Source: Polaribacter batillariae
GTDB taxonomy: Bacteria; Bacteroidota; Bacteroidia; Flavobacteriales; Flavobacteriaceae
Direction: 5' to 3'
Assembly (NCBI RefSeq): GCF_017498485.1
Contig: NZ_CP071795.1
Coordinates: 2,728,001-2,792,000, forward strand
Length of the DNA stretch: 64,000 nucleotides
Shown: positions 43,320-50,557 of the stretch, one piece after another
How the letters are laid out: every line of letters starts with the position of its first letter
How positions within the stretch are numbered: position 1 is the stretch's first letter
Made by a program: the position numbers and the translations under genes
Notes under the pieces: generated by a model
Database searches by the model: none
Seen by the model: only the letters and a program-made list of their open reading frames with translations
Told to the model about the DNA's origin: nothing

Positions 43320-43601
43320 ATGATTCTAGAAGTAGCCATATTAAATATAAAAGAAGGTTTTTCTGCTGAATTTGAAATCAATTTCAAAAAAGCTGAAACC
43401 ATTATTTCTTCTATGAAAGGTTACATCTCTCATAAACTAAAAAAATGTATTGAAGTTAAAGATAAATACATCTTATTAGTAAACTGGGAAACTTTAGAAG
43501 ATCACGAAATTGGATTCAGAAAATCTCATGAATATAAAGAATGGAAAACATTATTGCATCATTTTTATGAACCATTTCCAACAGTAGAGCATTACAAGTA
43601 A
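43320..43601 (+). CDS. Antibiotic biosynthesis monooxygenase (ABM)-like small protein
   Basis: 93 residues in a dimeric ferredoxin-like fold of the ABM/DUF type: [70 protein letters not shown] and a C-terminal [11 protein letters not shown]. Members include heme-degrading and quinone monooxygenases and proteins of unknown role. It sits between the two metH ORFs, and its stop overlaps the start of the second (TAATG). The surrounding duplication shows it was inserted here, so a functional link to methionine synthase is doubtful. Confidence 0.85.
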   Translation: MILEVAILNIKEGFSAEFEINFKKAETIISSMKGYISHKLKKCIEVKDKYILLVNWETLEDHEIGFRKSHEYKEWKTLLHHFYEPFPTVEHYK

Positions 43602-46321
43602 TGAAAGTGAAACAAACCAAATATATGCGATTGTCAGGATTAGAACCACTAATCTTAAACGAAAACAGTAATTTTATTAATGTAGGAGAACGCACAAACG
43701 TAGCTGGTTCTCGTAAATTTCTACGCTTAATAAAAGAAGAAAAATACGATGAAGCCTTAGACATTGCAAGGCATCAAGTAGATGGTGGTGCGCAAATTAT
43801 CGATGTAAATTTCGACGATGGTTTAATTGATGGAAAAGAAGCCATGATTCGTTTCTTAAACCTAATTGCTGCTGAACCCGATATTTGTCGAGTTCCAATT
43901 ATGATTGACAGTTCTAAATGGGAAATCATAGAAGCGGGTTTACAAGTGGTACAAGGAAAATGTGTGGTAAACTCAATTTCTTTAAAAGAAGGAGAAGAAA
44001 AGTTTATTTGGGAAGCCAAACAAATAAAACGTTATGGAGCAGCAGTAATTGTAATGGCTTTTGATGAAGTTGGGCAAGCAGATAATTACGAACGAAGAAT
44101 AGAAATAGCCAAACGTTCTTACGATATTTTAGTAAATAAAGTTCACTTTCCATCAGAAGATATTATTTTCGATTTAAATATTTTTCCGGTGGCAACAGGA
44201 ATGGACGAACATAGAAGAAATGCCATCGATTTTATCGAAGCAACAAGATGGGTAAGAGAAAATTTACCAAATGTTTCTGTAAGTGGAGGTGTAAGTAACG
44301 TGTCGTTTTCTTTTAGAGGAAATGATGGAGTTCGTGAAGCAATGCACTCTGTATTTTTATACTATGCAATTCAAGCAGGCATGAATATTGGAATCGTAAA
44401 CCCTGCTTTATTGGAGGTTTATGATGACATTCCAAAAGATTTATTAGAACATGTAGAAGATGTTATTTTAGATAGAAGAGACGATGCAACAGAACGTTTA
44501 TTAGATTTTGCAGAAACTGTAAAAGGGTCTAAAATTGAAAAAGGAGTAGATTTATCTTGGAGAGAAAACTCATTACAAGAGCGAATTACACACGCTTTAG
44601 TAAAGGGAATAGATGCCTTTATTATTGAAGATGTAGAACAAGCAAGACAAGAAGCTACAGCTCCTATTGAAGTCATAGAAGGGCATTTAATGATTGGAAT
44701 GAATGTGGTTGGCGATTTATTCGGAGCAGGAAAAATGTTTTTGCCACAAGTAGTAAAATCTGCACGTGTCATGAAAAAAGCGGTAGCCTATTTAAATCCG
44801 TTTATTGAGGCAGCTAAATCCGATAAATCAGAACCTGTTGGAAAAATATTAATGGCTACTGTTAAGGGTGATGTACACGATATTGGTAAAAACATAGTAA
44901 GTGTGGTATTGGCTTGTAACAATTACGAGATTGTAGATTTAGGAGTAATGGTTCCACCAGAAAAAATCATACAAACTGCAATCGACGAACGTGTAGATGC
45001 CATTGGTTTGTCTGGTTTAATAACACCTTCGTTAGACGAAATGGTGTATTTAGCCAAAGAAATGCAACGTCAAAATTTTAAATTGCCCTTATTAATTGGT
45101 GGCGCAACAACTTCCAAAGCGCATACTGCTGTAAAAATAGACACACAATATAAAAATGCAGTAGTTCATGTAAACGATGCCTCTAGAGCAGTAACAGTTG
45201 TTGGCGATTTGTTAAACAAGAAATCGAGCCATTTATATACTGCAAAATTAAAGAAAGATTACGACGAATTTCGAACCAAATTTTTAAAACGAGGAAAAGA
45301 AAAATCTTATATTTCTATTGCAGAAGCAAGAAAAAGAAAGTATAAAATCGATTGGGAAACATCAGAAATTAAAAAACCGAACGAATTAGGCATTCAGGTA
45401 TTAAAACAATTAAGTTTAAAAGAATTGGTTCCGTTTATAGATTGGAGTCCGTTTTTTAGAAGTTGGGATTTGCATGGAAAATTTCCAGACATTCTAACAG
45501 ACAAAGTGGTAGGCGAACAAGCTTCAATAATGTATGAAGAAGCGCAACAAATGATTGCAGAAATTATTGCAAATCAATCTTTAAAACCAAAAGCAATTTT
45601 TGGTTTGTTCGAAGCAAATTCAATTAATGATGATGATATCCTAGTTTCAAAAAAGCCTAATAGAAGCAAGAATGTCATTTCGAGCGCAGTCGAGAAATCT
45701 CAGAATGATAAAGTTATTTTTAGAACCTTACGTCAGCAATTAAAAAAGCGTGAAGGAATTCCTAATATCGCTTTGGCAGATTTTATTGCTCCAAAAGAAA
45801 GTAATAAAACGGATTATATAGGTACTTTTTGTGTAGCTATTTTTGGAGCTCAAGAATTAGCAGATAGTTACAAAGCCAAAGAAGACGATTATAATGCAAT
45901 TATGGCGCAAGCCATTGCAGACAGGTTTGCTGAGGCTTTTGCAGAATATTTGCACAAACAAATTCGTATTAAGCATTGGGGATATGCTTCAGATGAAGTT
46001 TTAACAAACGACGATTTAATCAAAGAAAATTATAAAGGAATTCGACCTGCACCTGGTTATCCTGCATGTCCAGATCATTTAGAAAAAGAAACCATCTGGG
46101 ATTTGTTAAAGGTTGAAGAAAATATCGGAGTTACTTTAACAGAAAGTTTGGCAATGTGGCCTGCAGCAGCAGTATCTGGTTATTATTTTGCCAATAAAGA
46201 AGCAAAATATTTTGGTTTAGGAAAAATAACAGACGACCAAGTAACAGATTACTCTATAAGAAAAGGAATCACAAAAGAAAAAGCAAGAAAGTGGTTGTAC
46301 CCAACACTTGCAGAAGAATAA
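43601..46321 (+). CDS. metH: Methionine synthase, folate/cobalamin/activation part (MetH C-terminal ORF)
   Basis: 906 residues: pterin-binding domain (about 15-290, starting [20 protein letters not shown]), cap helices and B12-binding domain with the base-off motif [31 protein letters not shown] and [13 protein letters not shown], then the SAM-activation domain ([31 protein letters not shown]). It carries methyl-tetrahydrofolate-dependent remethylation of cobalamin. A stretch [15 protein letters not shown] at about residues 690-705 is coded by a GTCATTTCGA-type repeat inserted in frame in a loop of the activation domain. Otherwise it is full length. Confidence 0.95.
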   Translation: MKVKQTKYMRLSGLEPLILNENSNFINVGERTNVAGSRKFLRLIKEEKYDEALDIARHQVDGGAQIIDVNFDDGLIDGKEAMIRFLNLIAAEPDICRVPIMIDSSKWEIIEAGLQVVQGKCVVNSISLKEGEEKFIWEAKQIKRYGAAVIVMAFDEVGQADNYERRIEIAKRSYDILVNKVHFPSEDIIFDLNIFPVATGMDEHRRNAIDFIEATRWVRENLPNVSVSGGVSNVSFSFRGNDGVREAMHSVFLYYAIQAGMNIGIVNPALLEVYDDIPKDLLEHVEDVILDRRDDATERLLDFAETVKGSKIEKGVDLSWRENSLQERITHALVKGIDAFIIEDVEQARQEATAPIEVIEGHLMIGMNVVGDLFGAGKMFLPQVVKSARVMKKAVAYLNPFIEAAKSDKSEPVGKILMATVKGDVHDIGKNIVSVVLACNNYEIVDLGVMVPPEKIIQTAIDERVDAIGLSGLITPSLDEMVYLAKEMQRQNFKLPLLIGGATTSKAHTAVKIDTQYKNAVVHVNDASRAVTVVGDLLNKKSSHLYTAKLKKDYDEFRTKFLKRGKEKSYISIAEARKRKYKIDWETSEIKKPNELGIQVLKQLSLKELVPFIDWSPFFRSWDLHGKFPDILTDKVVGEQASIMYEEAQQMIAEIIANQSLKPKAIFGLFEANSINDDDILVSKKPNRSKNVISSAVEKSQNDKVIFRTLRQQLKKREGIPNIALADFIAPKESNKTDYIGTFCVAIFGAQELADSYKAKEDDYNAIMAQAIADRFAEAFAEYLHKQIRIKHWGYASDEVLTNDDLIKENYKGIRPAPGYPACPDHLEKETIWDLLKVEENIGVTLTESLAMWPAAAVSGYYFANKEAKYFGLGKITDDQVTDYSIRKGITKEKARKWLYPTLAEE
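45674..45702 (+). repeat. GTCATTTCGA repeat inside metH
   Basis: GTCATTTCGAGCGCAGTCGA followed by GAAATCTCA is the same unit as the intergenic repeats at 38391 and 4174 and that in family A. It is read in frame as VISSAVEKS. Confidence 0.85.
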
Positions 46322-46324
46322 AAT

Positions 46325-46561
46325 ATGAGTTTTATAGAATTACATTTAGGAAGTCATATTATTTCTCATGGATATGATGAAAATAATACAGAAATTGTAG
46401 AAAATATTTCTGCAGATGAGTTTAGCAAAAAGCTAGTTGCAGTTTCACGAATTAAATCTTTAAGTGAAAAATATATTTTAACAGATTATGCACATGGAAG
46501 ATGGATTTACTGGGAATATCAAGAAGATTTTGATGAAGTGAAAAAGCTTTTAAACAACTAG
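46325..46561 (+). CDS. Uncharacterised 78-residue protein
   Basis: A small acidic soluble protein (MSFIELHLGSHIISHGYDEN...) starting 3 bp after metH. It has a predicted beta-beta-alpha-beta layout with WIYWEYQEDFDEVKKLL at the end. I do not recognise the family and no catalytic motif stands out. Very close spacing to metH and codon use like its neighbours support a real gene, co-transcribed with metH. A role in methionine metabolism is only implied by position. Confidence 0.65.
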   Translation: MSFIELHLGSHIISHGYDENNTEIVENISADEFSKKLVAVSRIKSLSEKYILTDYAHGRWIYWEYQEDFDEVKKLLNN

Positions 46562-46745
46562 CGTTAGCGATTGAAACAACCTTTTTTTTAACTGTCAGCT
46601 CGTGAATTTTTAAGAGACGAAAAAAAAATGTATCGAGAACAAAGCAAAAAAGATACATCTTTCGAAGACGCTCAAGACAAGCTACAAGCGCAACCTTTAG
46701 GGAACGCTTCAATAAAAAATATTAATAACATAAAATACCCGCAAC

Positions 46746-46784
46746 AATTTTCCCTCCTTTAGAGGAGATTAAGGGAGACTTATT
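46746..46784 (+). repeat. Hairpin repeat directly before metF
   Basis: CCCTCCTTTAGAGGAG (16 bp with a short loop) followed by ATTAAGGGAGACTTATT and the metF ATG. Same plan as the element before sir. The G-rich stretch could weakly act as a ribosome-binding region. Confidence 0.6.
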
Positions 46785-47741
46785 ATGAAGATTACAGAAC
46801 ACATTAAAAAAGCAAACGGAAAAACCTTGTTTTCCTTTGAAATTATTCCACCAAAAAAAGGAAATAACATTCAAGATTTATACAATAATATAGATCCGTT
46901 AATGGAATTTAAACCGCCATTTATAGATGTTACAACTTCGAGAGAAGAATATATTTATATCGATAAAGGCAATGGTTTATTAGATAGAAAAATAACCAGA
47001 ATGCGTCCTGGAACCGTAGGTATTTGTGCTGCCATTAAACATAAATACGATGTAGATACTGTGCCTCATGTTTTGTGTGGAGGTTTTACAAAGGAAGAAA
47101 CAGAGTATGTTTTGGTAGATTGCCATTATTTAGGAATCGACAATGTAATGGCATTAAGAGGAGATGCTATGAGCCATCAAAAATATTTTGTGCCCAATAA
47201 AGATGGAAATCATTATGCAATAGATTTGGTAAAACAAATTCAAAATTTAAATTGCGGAAAATATTTGCACGATGTGGTAGAAGCCGCAAACAAGGCCGAT
47301 TTTTGCATTGGAGTTGCAGGATATCCAGAGAAACATTTAGAGGCACCTTCTTTACAAACCGACTTAAAACGTTTAAAAGAAAAAGTAGATGCGGGTGCAG
47401 ATTATGTGGTTACACAAATGTTTTTCGATAATAAAAAGTATTTTGCGTTTGTTAATGCTGCCAAAAAAGCAGGAATTAACGTGCCAATTATTCCAGGTAT
47501 TAAGCCTATTGCAGTAAAAAGACATTTGCAATTATTACCCCAGGTTTTTAAAATAGATTTGCCAGAAGAATTGATTGCCGAAATAGAAAAATGTGATTCT
47601 AATAAAAAAGTACGTCAAGTAGGAATTGAATTTGCCATAGAACAATCTAAAGAATTATTGGCTGCAGGAGTGCCAGTTTTACACTACTATTCGATGGGTA
47701 AAAGCGATAATATACACGCAATTGCATCTAAATTATTTTAA
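46785..47741 (+). CDS. metF: Methylenetetrahydrofolate reductase
   Basis: 318 residues. Family landmarks: FSFEIIPPKKGNNIQDLY at the start (catalytic Glu), FIDVTTSREEYIY, VLCGGFTKEETEYVLVDCHYLGIDNVMALRGD, and IPGIKPI. It reduces methylene- to methyl-tetrahydrofolate, the methyl donor for MetH. Last gene of the methionine operon; a hairpin at 47747 ends it. The domain order is usual for prokaryotic MetF. Confidence 0.96.
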   Translation: MKITEHIKKANGKTLFSFEIIPPKKGNNIQDLYNNIDPLMEFKPPFIDVTTSREEYIYIDKGNGLLDRKITRMRPGTVGICAAIKHKYDVDTVPHVLCGGFTKEETEYVLVDCHYLGIDNVMALRGDAMSHQKYFVPNKDGNHYAIDLVKQIQNLNCGKYLHDVVEAANKADFCIGVAGYPEKHLEAPSLQTDLKRLKEKVDAGADYVVTQMFFDNKKYFAFVNAAKKAGINVPIIPGIKPIAVKRHLQLLPQVFKIDLPEELIAEIEKCDSNKKVRQVGIEFAIEQSKELLAAGVPVLHYYSMGKSDNIHAIASKLF

Positions 47742-47746
47742 CTAAA

Positions 47747-47783
47747 AAGCTATCTAAAAAGAATTTACCTTATTAGATAGCTT
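47747..47783. terminator. Bidirectional terminator metF / GH18
   Basis: AAGCTATCTAA...TTAGATAGCTT, an 11-bp stem with a 15-base loop, between two convergent genes. A T run follows it on the minus strand. Confidence 0.75.
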
Positions 47784-47802
47784 AAAGATTAGAGGTTATT
47801 TA

Positions 47803-49683
47803 TTAATTACAAATTCCAATGGTTTTCCACCAGTGTTCTCCAAGACCTGGAGTTACCCATATAGGGCCTGTTTGTGCTTCATATAACTTGTTTTTGTATT
47901 TTACAATATCTCCTGTATTATAAATAGACGGGTATGCTTTCCATTCAGAAGCATTGGAGCAATCTGTGTCACCACCACTTGTAATTGTTGAGCTTACTTT
48001 TATATTTACAGACGAAGAGGTTGTTACACTGCCTTGATTATCTCTTGCTTTAACATATAAATTATAGCTTCCAGCAGAAACGTTTTGCCAAACAAATTCA
48101 TAAGGGCTTGTAGCATCTTCTCCTAACTTTGTATTTCCTGAATAAAACTCAACAATAGATATTGTTCCATCTGCATCACTTGCATTGGCAGTTAAAGTAA
48201 TATTTTCGTTTTCGTTAAAATTGCTATTGACAGTAGGCGATGTTAAAAAAGCGCTAGGTGCTTCATTTGCTCCAGTTTCACTTCCATCGTTAGTACAATT
48301 TTTAATAAACTTCCATGGATTTCCTGTTCCAGTACTAGTAGAAGGATTATTGTTTTGTGTCCACCATTTAGCTTCATAAAGAGCTCCATTATATAGTGCC
48401 TGTTGACCTCCTGTATAAACAGCGGTGCTACTCCAAGTAGGGGCATTATCACAACCAGTAGTATTACCCGTGTTTTCGTTGCCACTAGAATCTCCAGTGT
48501 GTGGAGATAATGGATAATTTTCTGCATTGGCTATTGCAATAGAAGTAGAAATGCCATTAAGTACCTGACTGGCTACATGTAAATATCCATAAGATGAAGA
48601 TGAAGCCTTTTTTAATAATAATTGCCAAATCATAACTCCGTCATTAGAATTTTCAGAAGATTTAATATGATTAGACAAATCGGCTATTCTGTCGTATGAA
48701 AAAGTGTAATATGGCCCCCAAGGTTCTTCAGGAAAATGAGTTCCAGCAACAATACTAAAACCATATTGGTCTGCATAATGTCTGTAAGAATCGTACATAA
48801 TTTTTCTATTGGTTGGAGCGCCTACATTATACCCTTGATAGGCTATAAAATCAATTTTATCTCCTACAGCTTTTATAACGGGAATCATATGTCCTGTACT
48901 GCTAAAACCAAAAAGGCTTATGCCATTGTTAGGGGTCGTTGCATTATATAAATTAGCGTCACTTTCGCCTGTTAATGTATTTCTTTTACTGTAAGCAAAA
49001 GGAGAGTTAGAATCGTTGTTATTTAAACCTCCAAGAGCTCCAACACCAGAAGGAGCGCAAGTTAAAAGGTATTCTCCTTTAGGCATAATTGCCCTAGAAT
49101 TATTAAAAAAATCTATAAAATGTTGTATGTTTTCTGGGCTTCCTATTTGGGCAAAACTACCATTGGGTTCAAAATCCCAATCGATACCTTCAAAACCCAT
49201 ATCATCTATTAAGTCTTTTATTTGTTGGTAATTAATGTTGTATGCATCATTCGTTCCCCAATAGGTTTCTCCTCCTATAGATAGAAGAACTTTTATTCCT
49301 TTTGCTTTTAAAATAGCTACAGATTTTTTTAAAAGAGTACCTCCATAAGGTGTTTGAATACCTGTTTTAGAGATGTCATAAGAGCCTTTTTGATAGGTAA
49401 GATTGGGTTTTGCAAAAGCTAAAAATACATGCGTTACATGTTTTGGAATGTCTCTTAATTTTGAGCCGTTGTTACCTGATGTCCAACTTTCTTGCCACGA
49501 AGGAAAATAGCCTAAAATAATAGGACCTGCATTGTTTGTTTTTTGTAAATCTTTGGTTTTTTTAGAGGTTTGTAAATTAGTTTCGCTAGATACTGGGGGC
49601 TGGTTTATCAAATCTTCGTTTGTACAAGAGGTTGATAAAATAGAGACTAGTATCAAAGTCCCTATAAATTTTAATGTTTTCAT
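47803..49683 (-). CDS. GH18 chitinase-like lipoprotein with carbohydrate-binding domains
   Basis: 626 residues: lipoprotein signal (MKTLKFIGTLILVSILSTSC) then a GH18 catalytic domain (about 55-385) with SIGG and GFEGIDWDFEPNG, a DxDxE variant of DGxDxDWE with the catalytic Glu kept. Then a chitin-binding CBM5/12-type module (CDNAPTWSSTAVYTGGQQAL...WKFIKNC, about 410-465), an Ig-like module (FLTSPTVNSNFNENENITLTANASDADG, about 475-565) and a second CBM5/12 (CSNASEWKAYPSIYNTGDIVKY, about 578-626). It probably hydrolyses chitin or related beta-1,4-GlcNAc polymers at the cell surface. No other chitin genes are next to it. Confidence 0.93.
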   Translation of the reverse strand: MKTLKFIGTLILVSILSTSCTNEDLINQPPVSSETNLQTSKKTKDLQKTNNAGPIILGYFPSWQESWTSGNNGSKLRDIPKHVTHVFLAFAKPNLTYQKGSYDISKTGIQTPYGGTLLKKSVAILKAKGIKVLLSIGGETYWGTNDAYNINYQQIKDLIDDMGFEGIDWDFEPNGSFAQIGSPENIQHFIDFFNNSRAIMPKGEYLLTCAPSGVGALGGLNNNDSNSPFAYSKRNTLTGESDANLYNATTPNNGISLFGFSSTGHMIPVIKAVGDKIDFIAYQGYNVGAPTNRKIMYDSYRHYADQYGFSIVAGTHFPEEPWGPYYTFSYDRIADLSNHIKSSENSNDGVMIWQLLLKKASSSSYGYLHVASQVLNGISTSIAIANAENYPLSPHTGDSSGNENTGNTTGCDNAPTWSSTAVYTGGQQALYNGALYEAKWWTQNNNPSTSTGTGNPWKFIKNCTNDGSETGANEAPSAFLTSPTVNSNFNENENITLTANASDADGTISIVEFYSGNTKLGEDATSPYEFVWQNVSAGSYNLYVKARDNQGSVTTSSSVNIKVSSTITSGGDTDCSNASEWKAYPSIYNTGDIVKYKNKLYEAQTGPIWVTPGLGEHWWKTIGICN

Positions 49684-49859
49684 GTTTTTTGGGTTTAGGT
49701 TTTAGGTTTTAACGAAAGAAAACTACAAACATTATAGAAGCAAAGAAAGTTTTTTATATAAACGACATAAATTAGCCATCAAACGACAATAAATAAGTTT
49801 TAATCATGTCGTTATAAGTAATTTATATACTTAAAATAATAAAAAGAAAAATATTTAAT

Positions 49860-49867
49860 TATTTTTG
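49860..49867 (+). promoter_or_regulatory. -7 box of trxA
   Basis: TATTTTTG, 40 bases before the start codon; matches TAnnTTTG. Confidence 0.5.
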
Positions 49868-49906
49868 CAGAAAAACAAAGCGAAATAACAATTTAAAAAT
49901 ATAAAA

Positions 49907-50224
49907 ATGGCATTAGAAATAACAGACGCAAATTTTGAAGAAGTAGTATTAAAATCAGACAAGCCAGTATTGGTAGATTTTTGGGCTGCTTGGTGTGGAC
50001 CTTGTAGAATGGTTGGGCCAATTGTAGATGAAATTCATGCAGAATACGAAGGCAAAGCAGTGGTTGGTAAAGTAGATGTAGATGCAAACCAAGAATTTGC
50101 AGCAAAATACGGGGTTAGAAACATACCCACTGTTTTAATCTTTAAGAATGGAGAAGTTGTAGATAAGCAAGTAGGTGTTGCTCCAAAAAACACATATACA
50201 GGAAAAATTGATGCTGCTTTATAG
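49907..50224 (+). CDS. trxA: Thioredoxin
   Basis: 105 residues with the canonical active site VDFWAAWCGPCRM and NIPTVLIFKNGE (cis-Pro). It reduces disulfides in cytosolic proteins, including PAPS reductase in many bacteria. It is monocistronic here, 2.1 kb after the methionine operon, on the same strand as the reductive sulfate pathway but with no operon link. Confidence 0.98.
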   Translation: MALEITDANFEEVVLKSDKPVLVDFWAAWCGPCRMVGPIVDEIHAEYEGKAVVGKVDVDANQEFAAKYGVRNIPTVLIFKNGEVVDKQVGVAPKNTYTGKIDAAL

Positions 50225-50248
50225 GAACAATTAACATATTATATTGTT

Positions 50249-50285
50249 AAAAAGGTTTGGCTAACGCTAAACCTTTTTTATTTTA
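50249..50285 (+). terminator. Terminator after trxA
   Basis: AAAAGGTTTGGC-taac-GCTAAACCTTTT with one bulge, then TTTATTTT. Confidence 0.85.
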
Positions 50286-50293
50286 GTGAAACT

Positions 50294-50540
50294 CAATTTT
50301 AAAAAATAGCGAAGCTATTTTTTAAAATTGTAAGTTGAAATAACCCCGCATTTTGGCGGGGTCTTAGGAAGTTTGTTCTAATGATTTTAAAAAAAGACAA
50401 AGCTAATTTTATAAATTACAAGTTGAACTAACCCTGTCTTTTAGCAGGGGCTCAATATAATTTTCTCAATCGTTTTTAAAATTAACAAAGTTATTTCTTA
50501 AGATTTAAAAAGAACAAAATCTGCATTTTTGCAGAATTTG
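50294..50540. repeat. Cluster of strong hairpins between trxA and the M1 peptidase
   Basis: The 333-bp gap holds a perfect 17-bp-arm hairpin with a GAA loop (50294-50330), ACCCCGC...GCGGGGT (50343-50362), a second similar unit (CCCTG...CAGGG near 50434-50450) and TCTGCATTTTTGCAGA near 50520-50535. Two of them share the leader AAGTTGAAnTAACCC, so the arrangement is a tandem duplication of a stem-plus-leader unit. No ORF. Confidence 0.7.
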
Positions 50541-50557
50541 AATATAAACTCAATTTA

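Noticed and set aside
42164..46321. MetH in two ORFs as a frameshift or pseudogene
   Set aside because: Each ORF ends at a domain boundary, and split metH is usual in Flavobacteriaceae; the catalytic motifs are intact in both.
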